DNA of 64,000 bases from Nitratireductor luteus (GCF_026162365.1 NZ_JAOANW010000016.1:1-64000); one strand, 5' to 3'; shown: positions 44,856 to 55,311, numbered from the stretch's first letter. Notes: generated from the sequence alone by a model not told the origin. A program made the numbers and translations.

Positions 44856-45725
44856 TCAGCCTGGATTGCGCGCACTGATCTTCCAGGAACTGGAGTTCAT
44901 CATGATGCCCTCCGGCGCCTCGTGAGCCGCGAGCTTTGCCCGCAGCGCATCGACAATCTCGACATGGCGCTGCTCCGCGAGATCTCCAGCCTCGCGGTAA
45001 ACCTCACCGGCGGGGCCAAGCGCCAGCTGGAAAGCGACCGCATCCTCGACCGTACGCCCGACCATCAAGGGCGCGTCTATGCGTTCGAATTCAATGTCGT
45101 CATAGCCGGCGATCTCAAGCTGCTTTGTGACCATGGGTTGGTCGGCCATTGAGAACGGGCCCGGGCCACAGCTTCGCGCATCTTCTCCCGGCGGCGGTAG
45201 GAACTGCATGACAACCTGCTTGGGCTGGCCGAGCCAGGGATTGTCGTCGATGGTCCGCCAGACGATCATTGTCATGGTCCCGCCAGGCTTCAGCGCAGCG
45301 CGCATGTTTTTGAGACCGGCCACCGGGTTTTCGAAAAACTGTGTGCCAAAACGGGAAAAACAGAAGTCGTGGACCGGCTCGAACGGATAGGTCTGCACGT
45401 CGGCTTCGACAAAGGTGACATTATCGATGCCGGCGGCTTCGGCGTCGCGGCGCCCATATTCCAGAAAGGCGTCGCAACAGTCGATGCCCAATACCGACCC
45501 GGACTGTCCGACGCGCCCGGCCAGTTCAATGGCCGTATCGCCGAAGCCACAACCGACATCGACCACCCGATCCCCTTCGCGCACGGCGAGCGTGGGAAGA
45601 ACCTTTGCGCTGTGATGTGTCAGCCCACCGACAAGGATGTGCTTGAAGCGGGTGAATTTCGGAACAAGTACCTCGTTCCAGAAGTCAACATATTCGTTCT
45701 GTTGCGTGCCTGCTGTTGTGCTCAT
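44856..45725 (-). CDS. Class I SAM-dependent methyltransferase
   Basis: A 289-residue methyltransferase with SAM motif VVDVGCGFGDT at 54-64 and acidic loop LGIDCCDAFLE. It is a UbiE/Methyltransf_11-like enzyme acting on a small molecule. The start at 45725 follows GGGAGAGAC. It lies just upstream of the sigma operon on the same strand but is a separate unit; a promoter gap of about 65 bases separates them. Its substrate is unknown. Confidence 0.85.
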   Translation of the reverse strand: MSTTAGTQQNEYVDFWNEVLVPKFTRFKHILVGGLTHHSAKVLPTLAVREGDRVVDVGCGFGDTAIELAGRVGQSGSVLGIDCCDAFLEYGRRDAEAAGIDNVTFVEADVQTYPFEPVHDFCFSRFGTQFFENPVAGLKNMRAALKPGGTMTMIVWRTIDDNPWLGQPKQVVMQFLPPPGEDARSCGPGPFSMADQPMVTKQLEIAGYDDIEFERIDAPLMVGRTVEDAVAFQLALGPAGEVYREAGDLAEQRHVEIVDALRAKLAAHEAPEGIMMNSSSWKISARNPG

Positions 45726-45839
45726 GATTGTCTCTCCCTTTGTTCCGCAGTTTCCTCTCACGCCCCCGAGCACCGGAAGGCCGGCGGTCATGCCGCCCCC
45801 CGGGGAGGCGCTGCATCGCGCCCCCGGCCCGGCATGAAC

Positions 45840-46256
45840 TCATTGCGGATGTGGAACCATGATCGGCTCCCCGGTGGGTCCCACCTGAAAGACGATAAAA
45901 CGGGCGCCTTCATCGGCCGAGGTGGTGCGTGCCACCATCGGCTTGTCCGGCAGTTCGTAAAACGCTTCGCCGGCGGCGAAGGTCCGTGGCTCCTCTCCAT
46001 CGACATCGACCTGGATCGAGCCCTCCGTCACGTAGACAAAGACATGGCCTGGATGGATGTGGCGCTGCGTTTCCCACCCGGCCGCCACGTCGAACAGCAC
46101 GATATTGGCTTCCGTCCCTTCGACGCCCGACAGTTCGGTCTTCAGCACCGGCGTCGTACTTGTCTCATCCGCAGAGGCGCCGTTTACACCGACACCAACC
46201 ACACCCAGCATCGCCACAGCGGCACATGCCGCGAAACCTTTAGATTTCATTGCCAT
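45840..46256 (-). CDS. Exported cupin-domain protein
   Basis: A 138-residue protein with a Sec signal ending GASADE near residue 30, then a single cupin barrel. Metal ligands are suggested by HIHPGHVFVYVTEG. The FEATURE of a small periplasmic cupin next to a methyltransferase suggests handling of a small toxic compound or a sensory role, but neither can be shown. A GGAAGGA ribosome-binding site precedes the ATG. It is divergent from an AraC regulator. Confidence 0.82.
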   Translation of the reverse strand: MAMKSKGFAACAAVAMLGVVGVGVNGASADETSTTPVLKTELSGVEGTEANIVLFDVAAGWETQRHIHPGHVFVYVTEGSIQVDVDGEEPRTFAAGEAFYELPDKPMVARTTSADEGARFIVFQVGPTGEPIMVPHPQ

Positions 46257-46518
46257 GATCCTTCCACCTCTTGCCGATTGTTCGGCCCTGGCTCGTCTGT
46301 TGGCGCATCCTGCGGAGTAATCGGCAGGACGACGACCAATACGGACAACAAACTAGTGGACAGGCCGGCCGCCGGTCTTGGCGTTTCGAGAAGCAAGGCT
46401 TTGCGATTTGTGCACCGGGACTAGGTCGTCATGACCGCTTCGGGGCGGCGTATTCTCCGGGAACTTTTTCAGGAAGGTCGCGTCCTATACTGCCGAACCT
46501 GGAAAAGGAGGGGAGGAC
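46257..46518. promoter_or_regulatory. Divergent promoter region, cupin / AraC
   Basis: This 262-base gap separates the leftward cupin gene from the rightward AraC gene and carries no reading frame of merit. It should hold both promoters and AraC binding sites, though I could not define a repeat. An AGGAGGGGAGG ribosome-binding site ends it directly before the AraC start. Confidence 0.5.
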
Positions 46519-47529
46519 ATGGCCGAGATTGTTTCCGCGCGCCCAACCAAGCCGGCGACGCGGCTGCCAGCGACTTCCAATTTATCGACACCAGCACACC
46601 GGGAGCGCATATCGGATGCTTCCGTCCGAGCCGGGGAAACCAGGGAATTTTCCTGTCCGGAATTGTGGAACAAGACGATCGAACTGCTCTGCGACCGGCC
46701 GGAGGCGCTTGCGATACGGCCGCTGCCTATTGCCGACGCCGCTTTTGCGGAGATCGCCGCCCCGCCTGTCACGGTGACGCAGGACAACTCGGCCGGAGGC
46801 GATTCCCACCGCATCCATGTCATTCTTCTTTTGGAGGGGCATGGGACTTATTGCTGGGAGGGTGGCACCGTCACTCAAGCGCCGGGCGACATCATTATCC
46901 TGGACACCGCCGAACCGTCTCAAGTGGTCTCTCCGGTCAGTTCCCGCCTGCTGAGATTAAGCTTTCCCGAGACCCTTATCGCGCCCTTCCTGCCGGTGGG
47001 CGGCAAGCGTTCGGTGCTATATCTCCCGGCACGCGAGGGCCTGATGACCGTGCTTGCACACCACATACGCGAGCTCGCCCGTGAGGCTGAGCGGCTGGAT
47101 AGCAATATCCAGCGCGGTCTGCTCGCGCATCTGTGCGGTCTTCTGGGACTTGCCATCGAAGCGGAAAAGACGCCGCGCCGGGTGCGCAACTGCAACTATC
47201 GCTCCCACCAGCGCCAGCGGATCCTGACCCATATCGAGACGCATCTGGCCGACGGTCGCCTCACGGCCGGGCGCACGGCAAGGGACCTCGGCATCTCGCC
47301 GCGCTGGCTGCACGCGCTCCTGAAAGATATCGGGGTTAGTTTCGCGGACCTCGTGGCCGGCCGTCGCCTCGAAAAGTGTCGGGCGCTGCTCGAAGACCCG
47401 GCCTCGAACCAACTGTCCATCGCCGAAATTGCCTTCCTGTCGGGCTTCAACGACCTATCGACCTTCTACCGCCGCTTCGGCGAACGCTACAAGACGACGC
47501 CGGGCGAGGCACGGCGGCAGGCCGCTTGA
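46519..47529 (+). CDS. AraC-family transcriptional regulator
   Basis: A 336-residue regulator with an N-terminal cupin-like sensing half and a C-terminal AraC double helix-turn-helix (LTAGRTARDLGISPRWLHAL then LSIAEIAFLSGFNDLSTFYRR near residues 255-325). The ribosome-binding site is exceptionally strong. It is divergent from the exported cupin gene, which it probably regulates together with the methyltransferase downstream. Confidence 0.9.
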   Translation: MAEIVSARPTKPATRLPATSNLSTPAHRERISDASVRAGETREFSCPELWNKTIELLCDRPEALAIRPLPIADAAFAEIAAPPVTVTQDNSAGGDSHRIHVILLLEGHGTYCWEGGTVTQAPGDIIILDTAEPSQVVSPVSSRLLRLSFPETLIAPFLPVGGKRSVLYLPAREGLMTVLAHHIRELAREAERLDSNIQRGLLAHLCGLLGLAIEAEKTPRRVRNCNYRSHQRQRILTHIETHLADGRLTAGRTARDLGISPRWLHALLKDIGVSFADLVAGRRLEKCRALLEDPASNQLSIAEIAFLSGFNDLSTFYRRFGERYKTTPGEARRQAA

Positions 47530-47644
47530 AGCCAACAAGAATTACGTGAGACGATAACGGCCTGGATTGCGCAATGCTGCTGCCGCAGTTTGCTGAGGCG
47601 AAAGCTGGCGGCAATTTTGGGCCGAACTGCGGATTCTCCGTTCC

Positions 47645-47962
47645 CTATTCCAGATGGAACATTTTCTCGAGCGGCACCTGCACCGGCTCGTTGTCCGGTC
47701 GGGTCTCCATGATGTCGGCCATGAAATCCCACCAACGGCGCACGATTGCATTGGTCACCAGCGTATCCATCGCGTGGTCGTCGGCGCGCGTCAGGACGGC
47801 GAAGAGATGGTGGGTCTCCTCGTCGAGCCAGATCGAGTAGTCCGACACGCCGACTTGCTTTAGAAGCGCGGCCAGTTCGGGCCAGATCTCGTCATGGCGG
47901 CGCTTGTATTCAGCCGCATGGCCGGGACTGAGGTTCATTCGAAAGGCAAATTTCTCCGGCAT
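47645..47962 (-). CDS. rhaM: L-rhamnose mutarotase family protein
   Basis: A 105-residue dimeric alpha-beta barrel protein starting MPEKFAFRMNL, with YKRRHDEIWPEL holding the catalytic-type histidine, then YSIWLDEETHHLFAVL and a W-W pair (RRWWDFMADIM). This matches RhaM/YiiL, which interconverts rhamnose or related sugar anomers. No other rhamnose gene lies nearby, so it may serve another sugar such as L-fucose or be an orphan. Confidence 0.88.
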   Translation of the reverse strand: MPEKFAFRMNLSPGHAAEYKRRHDEIWPELAALLKQVGVSDYSIWLDEETHHLFAVLTRADDHAMDTLVTNAIVRRWWDFMADIMETRPDNEPVQVPLEKMFHLE

Positions 47963-48088
47963 CGGTTCCCTCCCCATTGCAGACTGGCAAACAGACCTCC
48001 ATCGATGAGCACCATGGCATTTCACCAAACCTTGATTGGTTCGTGCGTCACGTAAAGGCGATAATGGTTATACTAAGGACCATGGACA

Positions 48089-49096
48089 ATGAGACCGCTA
48101 ATTGTCGCCATATTGCTGACCGTTGCCGCATCCACACACACCATGGCAGGACCGGAGCGTTGGCGCAGTGCCGGCTGGCAGACCGATTTCAATCGCACCG
48201 TGATTGATCTGGCGGAGGTCATATCGGGCGGGCCCCCTCGTGACGGAATCCCGTCGATCAACTCACCGGTCTTTGAGACCGCCAGCGATGTCGGAAATCT
48301 CGAACCGAACGAACCTGTCATTCGCCTCGAACTCGACGGTATCGCACGGGCCTATCCGCTCCGCATCCTGATCTGGCACGAAATCGCCAACGACATCATC
48401 GAAGGCGTGCCGGTCGCGGTGACCTACTGCCCCCTGTGCAATTCCTCCGTCGTGTTCAACCGTCGACTTTCCGACGGCTCGGTTGCGGAGTTTGGCGTCA
48501 GTGGTTTGCTGCGCAATTCCGATATGATCATGTACGATCGCGCGACGCACAGCTGGTGGCAGCAATTCACCGGCAGGGGCATTGTCGGCAAATACGCTGG
48601 CGAGGAACTCAAAATGCTTCCCTCCCGCGTAGAAAGTTTCGCGCATTTCCTAGCCGACTTTCCCGATGGCGACGTGCTAGTCCCCAATGACCCGTCGCTG
48701 CGACCCTACGGGCGCAATCCTTACATAGGCTATGATCGCCGAAACGCGCCCTATCCGCTCTATACAGGCGAGCTGCCCAGTGAAATCGCGCCGATGGCGC
48801 GGGTGATCGTCGTCCAGGAAGACAACCAGGTGGTCGCTGTCGCTTTGTCTCATCTTCGGCGACAGGGGGTTATTGAGATCCGGGATGTGAAGCTGACCTG
48901 GCGCGATGGCATGAGTTCGGCTCTGGATGCCGCCGAAGTTGCCGGCGGGGCCGATATTGGGGCCGTGCAAGCCCAAAATATCGATGATGGAAAACCGCTG
49001 GTGCATGACATCACATTCGCGTTCGTGGTGTATGCATTCCACCCGGATGCCTCTGTTCTCACCGAGAAAGGTCTCATCAAGTTAAACGGCGAGTAG
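48089..49096 (+). CDS. DUF3179-domain exported protein
   Basis: A 335-residue protein with a Sec signal (cleavage after THTMAG, residue 21) and a DUF3179 domain. Its hallmark is VTYCPLCNSSVVF near residue 112, a CxxC motif, then SWWQQFTGRGIVGKYAG. The role of DUF3179 is unknown; the CxxC in an exported protein hints at redox or metal binding. It is divergent from rhaM and convergent with the TctCBA module. Confidence 0.85.
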   Translation: MRPLIVAILLTVAASTHTMAGPERWRSAGWQTDFNRTVIDLAEVISGGPPRDGIPSINSPVFETASDVGNLEPNEPVIRLELDGIARAYPLRILIWHEIANDIIEGVPVAVTYCPLCNSSVVFNRRLSDGSVAEFGVSGLLRNSDMIMYDRATHSWWQQFTGRGIVGKYAGEELKMLPSRVESFAHFLADFPDGDVLVPNDPSLRPYGRNPYIGYDRRNAPYPLYTGELPSEIAPMARVIVVQEDNQVVAVALSHLRRQGVIEIRDVKLTWRDGMSSALDAAEVAGGADIGAVQAQNIDDGKPLVHDITFAFVVYAFHPDASVLTEKGLIKLNGE

Positions 49097-49120
49097 ATAC
49101 TCGCAGGCGTGCGCCTCCGG

Positions 49121-50629
49121 TCAGATTTCCTTCGGTCGCCTGATCACCATGAAGTACAGGAACATAGCCATCAGCGCGAGGAAGAACAGGCTATCGGGGC
49201 TGGTCAGAAAAACCATCGGATTACCGTCGCTGAGCGAGAGCGAGCGACGCAGATATTGTTCGAGATCCGGCCCCAGAATGAACCCCAGAAGGAGCGAAAC
49301 GGTCGGGTAGTTTTGCTGGCGCAGGAAGAAGGCGAGGATGCCGAACAGTAGCGCGAGCCCCATCTGGAAGATGGAGAAGGTCGCCACAAAGCTGCCGACC
49401 AGCGCGACCACCGCGATGCACGCGTAGAGCAGGCCCTTCGGGATGGAGACAATCCGGACGAACCACGGGCCCAGCAGAAACAGCGTCAACGGAATGAGCA
49501 CGAGCGCGCTGATGAAGAGCGATGCGAGCATGGGCGCGATGAGATCCGCCTGGGTCTCGAGCAGGCGCGGCCCCGGCTGCAGGCCGTTGATCACCAGGAC
49601 GCCGAGCACGATAGCCGTCGTCGGATCGCCGGGAATTCCGAACATGAGCATGGGGACGAACGCGCCGCCGCACATGGAATTGTTGGCGGCTTCCGCCGCG
49701 GCGATACCTTCGCGGCTGCCGTGGCCGTATTCGTCAGGGCGTTCAGAGCGACGCTTGGCATCCGCATAGGCAACGAATGCCGCCATCGAACCGCCGACGC
49801 CGGGAAGTATGCCGATTCCGTATCCCAAAAGAGAGCTTTTCAGGTAGGTGAACAGGCCGATCTGGCGGATCTGCCCGAGGGGCGGCAGAAAATCCCGCCG
49901 CCGGATGGTCACCGACGCGGCTTTGGAGAGGGAAAGGTGTATGTCGTCCCGGTTGTGGTAGGCTTGATAAAGGACTTCGCTGATGGCGAAGGTGCCGATG
50001 ATGATGGGCATCATGTCGATCCCTTCCACCAGCATCTCGGTGCCGAAATTGAAACGCGGGATGGGCTGCATCACGTCGATGCCGATGGTCGCGATCATGA
50101 CGCCGAGCATGGTCGCGACGACACCCTTGGCGACCGCGCCGCGCTGGACGATGACGATCACCACCAGGGCGAAAAGAACCAGCGCGAACTTGCCGGGCGT
50201 CTGGATCAGTAGCGAGGCCTTGGCGGCGAGCGGCATAAGCGCCATGAGCAGCAGCGCGCCGAGGCTGCCGCCGATCATTGAGCCGAGGGCGGCGTGGCCG
50301 AGCGCATTGGCGCCCTCTCCCTTCTTCATCAGGGCATAGCCCTCGATCGCGGTCATCATGGAGGACGGCGCACCGGGAATGTTGATCGTCGTCGCCGTGA
50401 TGCTGCCCGCATACATGCCGGACATGAAGATGGCCGCGCACATGACCAGCGAGGGCACCACATCCATGCTGTAGGTGATCGGCAGAAGCAGCGCGATCGC
50501 CAGCACCGAGGTCAAGCCGGGAACCGCGCCAAAAAATGTGCCGATGACGAAACCGAGCACCATATAGGCCAGGACGTCGGGGCGCGCGAGTGTCGCGAAG
50601 CCCTGGAGCAAATCCAGAAAGAAATCCAT
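49121..50629 (-). CDS. Tripartite tricarboxylate transporter large permease (TctA)
   Basis: A 502-residue membrane protein with about eleven membrane segments. GTFFGAVPGLTSVLAIALLLP near residue 35 and GIPGDPTTAIVLG near residue 330 are TctA hallmarks. It forms the transport channel with TctB. Its ATG shares one base with the tctB stop (TGATG), so they are coupled. The module neighbours a sugar-acid dehydratase, suggesting glucarate or galactarate uptake. Confidence 0.94.
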   Translation of the reverse strand: MDFFLDLLQGFATLARPDVLAYMVLGFVIGTFFGAVPGLTSVLAIALLLPITYSMDVVPSLVMCAAIFMSGMYAGSITATTINIPGAPSSMMTAIEGYALMKKGEGANALGHAALGSMIGGSLGALLLMALMPLAAKASLLIQTPGKFALVLFALVVIVIVQRGAVAKGVVATMLGVMIATIGIDVMQPIPRFNFGTEMLVEGIDMMPIIIGTFAISEVLYQAYHNRDDIHLSLSKAASVTIRRRDFLPPLGQIRQIGLFTYLKSSLLGYGIGILPGVGGSMAAFVAYADAKRRSERPDEYGHGSREGIAAAEAANNSMCGGAFVPMLMFGIPGDPTTAIVLGVLVINGLQPGPRLLETQADLIAPMLASLFISALVLIPLTLFLLGPWFVRIVSIPKGLLYACIAVVALVGSFVATFSIFQMGLALLFGILAFFLRQQNYPTVSLLLGFILGPDLEQYLRRSLSLSDGNPMVFLTSPDSLFFLALMAMFLYFMVIRRPKEI

Positions 50630-51093
50630 CAGATGACATCCAGAAGGGTTGGCAGCCGGATTCCGAACACCAGCGCAAACAAGCCGTAGAACACCGCGGT
50701 CACGGCAACCGCATAGAGTAGCCGCCGGGCCGGCCGGCCCTGCTGATAATGAAAGATGTGGAACAGGAAGAACACGTAGAGGAGCGTTGCCAGGCTATAG
50801 CCAAGTGGCTTGAAGACGGCGATGTAGACCGCCGTTGCCAGAACCACCGCCACCGGCTGCAGGAAGGATCCGGTCTCGCTGGTTTCGTCGGAGGCCAGAT
50901 CCCGCCAGATTATATGAGCGAGCGCGGCATACATGAGAAGGGCCGCCAGCAGCGGCAAGAAACGCGGGCCGACAAAACCCTCACTGAACTGCGGCGTGAT
51001 CTGGAACGTCGCAGCGACGTAGATTGTCGTCAAAAGGAAAAGGAAAACCGGCAGCAGGAGCCGGCTCCTCCAACGTTGCTGTTGCACGGCCAT
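50629..51093 (-). CDS. Tripartite tricarboxylate transporter small permease (TctB)
   Basis: A 154-residue protein with four membrane segments and a charged loop between the second and third (RDLASDETSETGS). It is the standard partner of TctA, between tctC and tctA in the typical order. Nothing unusual is visible. Confidence 0.88.
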   Translation of the reverse strand: MAVQQQRWRSRLLLPVFLFLLTTIYVAATFQITPQFSEGFVGPRFLPLLAALLMYAALAHIIWRDLASDETSETGSFLQPVAVVLATAVYIAVFKPLGYSLATLLYVFFLFHIFHYQQGRPARRLLYAVAVTAVFYGLFALVFGIRLPTLLDVI

Positions 51094-51147
51094 CGCTATC
51101 CTCCCGTGTAGCGCCGGCGAGTGCTGTCCCGCCGGCGCCTACTGCAG

Positions 51148-52125
51148 CTACTTCTTGATGACGCCTTCCTCGACCAGCATGTCCATTTGATCGAACAGGG
51201 TTTTGCTGGTTTCGTCCGCCCACTGAGTGACCTCATCCGTGCCGAGCCAATCGGGCGTCACACCGACGCTTGCGACCCATGTCTGAAATTCGTCGCTCTC
51301 CAGCGCTTGCTTGTAGGCTTGCTCCAAGGCTTCGATCGCCTCGTCAGGGGTACCGGCCGGTGCAGCAAACACGATGAAGCTGCCCATGCGCAGATCGAGG
51401 CCGGCCTCCTTGGCGGTAGGTACGGTGTTGAAGGTGGGGTTGGTGGTCTCGGAGAACTCGAGGATGCCACGCACATCGCCGCTTTCGATAAGCGGCGCAA
51501 AATCGCCGAGACTGGTGGCCACCACATCGACCTCGTCGTTGAGGATGGCTTCCTTCTGCGGCGCCGCACCGCCGGGATAGGCGATGATCTTGAACTCCGC
51601 GCCCGTCTCGTCCTGAAGTTGCAGGATCGCCAGATGCAGGCGGGAACCCACATTCTGGATACCAATCTTCACGGTACCAGGGGCCTCCTTCGCAGCGGCG
51701 ATGAGGTCGTCGATGGTCTCATAAGGCGTATCGGAGCCGACGATGATGGCATCGGGTTCGCTCGTGACGCGGGCTATGAGCTTGAGCTTGTCCATCTTGT
51801 AGCTGGGTAGCAGGCCCTGCCAGGGCACGGTCACCACGCTGTCATAGGTCAGCGCGCCGATCGTATAGCCATCGGGCCGCGCGTTCATGACCTGGGAAAC
51901 GCCGGTGGCGCTGATGCCGCCCTCGATGTTTTCCACATACATGGAAGCGCCGATGTTCTTCTCGGCGATCGAGGTCAGCTTGCGCACGATGCCGTCGGTG
52001 CCGCCGCCAGCTCCCCACGGCACGATGACGCGGATATCCTTCTCCGGATAGTCGGCCATCGCCGCCGAGGTCATGAGCGCGCCCATGGCGCCAGCAGCCA
52101 GCAGTGTCAGAAATTTCCTGTACAT
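51148..52125 (-). CDS. Tripartite tricarboxylate transporter binding protein (TctC/BugT)
   Basis: A 325-residue periplasmic protein with a Sec signal ending SAAMAD near residue 23. IRVIVPWGAGGGTDGIVRKL near residue 30 is the Bug-family ligand loop. The start at 52125 (MYRKFLTLL) is preferred; longer readings lack a signal. It captures the carboxylate for TctAB. The 250-base gap upstream before the dehydratase gene carries no other gene. Confidence 0.93.
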   Translation of the reverse strand: MYRKFLTLLAAGAMGALMTSAAMADYPEKDIRVIVPWGAGGGTDGIVRKLTSIAEKNIGASMYVENIEGGISATGVSQVMNARPDGYTIGALTYDSVVTVPWQGLLPSYKMDKLKLIARVTSEPDAIIVGSDTPYETIDDLIAAAKEAPGTVKIGIQNVGSRLHLAILQLQDETGAEFKIIAYPGGAAPQKEAILNDEVDVVATSLGDFAPLIESGDVRGILEFSETTNPTFNTVPTAKEAGLDLRMGSFIVFAAPAGTPDEAIEALEQAYKQALESDEFQTWVASVGVTPDWLGTDEVTQWADETSKTLFDQMDMLVEEGVIKK

Positions 52126-52375
52126 TCTCTCTCTCCCTGGATTGCAGTTCGCAGTCATTTCCGGCGCGCCGCGGTCACGCGCCTGCAGGTCGGAAATCCC
52201 ATGCGGCAGGCCGCTGAACGCCGGACCGGTGCCGGAGTTCTCTGCCGACCGCGTCGGGGCCGCCCTCCTCCTCTCCGCCGAAGACAAACCACCTCCGACG
52301 GCATATGACGGCGCCATGGGGCCGGCGCCGGAAAGGTTTCACGCCCGGCGCCCGCCGAGGCGCGCCGCACACTGA

Positions 52376-53305
<930 letters not shown>

Positions 53306-53310
53306 TCAAG

Positions 53311-53321
53311 TCATATGATGA
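53311..53321. promoter_or_regulatory. GntR/FadR-type operator upstream of kdgD
   Basis: TCATATGATGA (TCAT-N3-ATGA) lies in the 57-base gap between the GntR stop and the kdgD start. An almost identical site, TCATACGATGA, precedes the GntR gene. Paired sites upstream of regulator and target point to control of both by this GntR protein. Confidence 0.6.
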
Positions 53322-53335
53322 CCATGCGATACTCG

Positions 53336-54154
53336 TCAAGATGACTTCTTGTCGTCCAGCGCGTTTATGGGTCGACTCAGCACGCGATAGCGCTGGAGAG
53401 AGCCGCCCAGATGTACGCGCATCGCATCTCTTGCTGCCTGGGGATCGCGGGCATAGATCGCCTCGGCGACGGCCAGATGTTCGCTGTGAAGCTGAGCGTC
53501 GCGATTGCCTCGCAGGTCGTTCCCAGCGCTGAAATCCTTCAGCTTGGACCGCGGGATCGTGCGGCGACCGAGATGCGCCAGGAACTCCTCGAAACGCGCA
53601 TTGTTGGTCGCCCGCGCGATCGCCATGTGGAACTCGAAATCGGCCTGTTCCGTCGGCGCGCCTGCCGACATTAGCTTGCCGAACGCATCGAGCTGCGCCT
53701 GGATCTCCGCTTCCTGGGCAGGAGAACAACGCTCCGCCGCGAGGCCAGCCGCTTCGATCTCCACGGAGGCGCGCAGCTCAAGCTCTTCAATTATATCGGA
53801 TATTTTCTTGTTGATCCGGGTCAGCAACTGCAATCCGGGAATCGTGCTGGGCGGTTCGACCACAAATACACCCACGCCGTGGCGTGACACCACCAGCCCA
53901 TCGGCGCGCAACGCCGCAATCGCCTCGCGGATGACGGTCCGGCTGACGCCGAAGCGGTCAACAAGCTCGGGCTCCGTCGGCAATTTGTCGCCAACCCGGT
54001 AGATGGCGCCGGAAATGTCCTCGCGCAGCGCTTCGGCCACCCCCGCGGAAAGACTCTTCCTTGACCGTTTCGACACGGCAGCTACCATTGCCTTCAATGC
54101 TCCTTGCCTGAACTTGAACCGATGGGCCGCTTGTCTTCCGGCCACTGTCATGTC
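53336..54154 (-). CDS. GntR-family regulator (FadR/FCD subfamily)
   Basis: A 272-residue regulator from the ATG at 54154; a shorter start at 54091 is possible. A winged helix (LREDISGAIYRVGDKLPTE then GVSRTVIREAIAAL, around residues 35-75) is followed by an FCD domain with conserved metal or ligand histidines (FEFHMAIARAT, LHSEHLAV). It sits directly upstream of kdgD and the Tct transporter and most likely represses them until a sugar acid or its breakdown product binds. Confidence 0.88.
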   Translation of the reverse strand, partial: DMTVAGRQAAHRFKFRQGALKAMVAAVSKRSRKSLSAGVAEALREDISGAIYRVGDKLPTEPELVDRFGVSRTVIREAIAALRADGLVVSRHGVGVFVVEPPSTIPGLQLLTRINKKISDIIEELELRASVEIEAAGLAAERCSPAQEAEIQAQLDAFGKLMSAGAPTEQADFEFHMAIARATNNARFEEFLAHLGRRTIPRSKLKDFSAGNDLRGNRDAQLHSEHLAVAEAIYARDPQAARDAMRVHLGGSLQRYRVLSRPINALDDKKSS

Positions 54155-54209
54155 GCAATTCTTAGACCATGGCGAGGGGAGCGCAAGTGGTACTATGCAA
54201 TTCTCAATG

Positions 54210-54220
54210 TCATACGATGA
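54210..54220. promoter_or_regulatory. GntR/FadR-type operator upstream of the regulator gene
   Basis: TCATACGATGA, a TCAT-N3-ATGA repeat, lies 56 bases before the chosen GntR start. It differs by one base from the site upstream of kdgD. Preceding bases (ATG) are shared poorly, so only the 11-base core is claimed. It implies autoregulation. Confidence 0.55.
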
Positions 54221-54240
54221 TTGGCGGAAACTCCCGGGGT

Positions 54241-55164
54241 TCATCCTTCAGCGCCGTCTTGCGCAGCTCCTTCGAATGCCCTGCTCTCCCGCGCCAGGCC
54301 CGCACCGACGATATCGAAAAAGGCACGCACACGCGCCGTCGCCTTCAGGTCGGCATGGGTGATGATCCATAACTCGCCGGTGAGTGCTGGCAAGGACTCC
54401 GCCGAGACACGGGTCATGCCGGGCTCCGTATCGCCCAGATAGCAAGGCAGCAGGGCAAGGCCGATACCCTCCCTGGCCGCGATCAGCTGGTTGACCAGGC
54501 TGTTGGTGCGGTAGACGACGTTTTCCGGCGGCGCGTGACGGGCGAGCCAAGCGGCGGCGGCCACGCCGGCCGCCGTCTCGTCCCAGCCGATCACCGGATG
54601 CGCCTTGAGCGCAGCCAGGCAGGCCTGCGCACTGTCCTCGGCATCGATCATGTCCCGATTGCCATAGAGCGCCCAGGCGACATCGGCCAGCCGTTTGCCC
54701 CACAGATCCCCTTCGCTGGGCCTGGTCGGGCGCAACGCCACATCGGCCTCGCGGCGCGACAAGCTGAGCACCCGGTTATCGATGATAAGCTCCACGACGA
54801 TGCCTGGATGCGCGGAACGGAAGGCGGCCAGATGCCGCGTCAGCCTGCTATAGGCCAGTGTCTCCGACGAAGTCACCACGAGCCGGCCGCTCAGGCGCCT
54901 ATCCTGGCCGCTGATATCGCGGTCCACCGACAGCACCTCGCTTTCCATCCTCTCGGCGGCGACGGCCATGCGCTCGCCCGGCGCGGTCGCCTGATAGACG
55001 CCGCCCGGCAACCGCTCGAACAATCGCGCGCCCAACTTGGCCTCGATGGCATTGAGCTTGCGGAAAACCGTCGAGTGATCGACACCGAGGATGCCGGCGG
55101 CCGCGGTCAGGCTGCCGGCGCGCCGAACAGCCAGAATCAGCCTGAGATCGTTCCAATCGTCCAT
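54241..55164 (-). CDS. LysR-family transcriptional regulator
   Basis: A 307-residue regulator beginning MDDWNDLRLILAVRRAGS, with helix-turn-helix AAAGILGVDHSTVFRKLNAIE in residues 20-45 and a substrate-binding-like domain. The HSTVFRKLN form is that of the group regulating glutathione transferase-like and metabolic genes. It is divergent from a GST gene with a 147-base gap, so that gene is the probable target. Confidence 0.9.
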   Translation of the reverse strand: MDDWNDLRLILAVRRAGSLTAAAGILGVDHSTVFRKLNAIEAKLGARLFERLPGGVYQATAPGERMAVAAERMESEVLSVDRDISGQDRRLSGRLVVTSSETLAYSRLTRHLAAFRSAHPGIVVELIIDNRVLSLSRREADVALRPTRPSEGDLWGKRLADVAWALYGNRDMIDAEDSAQACLAALKAHPVIGWDETAAGVAAAAWLARHAPPENVVYRTNSLVNQLIAAREGIGLALLPCYLGDTEPGMTRVSAESLPALTGELWIITHADLKATARVRAFFDIVGAGLARESRAFEGAAQDGAEG

Positions 55165-55311
55165 GGAGTAAACATAGCCGAGTTTCTCCTTGCAGTCATG
55201 CAAGGACAGCTAGCAAATTCCCAAGGTGCCTTGCTGATCTGCTTGGTCTATACCGGCCGCATTCTCGGTTCCAACGGACCGGACAAAGCAAGCCGATCAA
55301 CGGAGGCCGCA

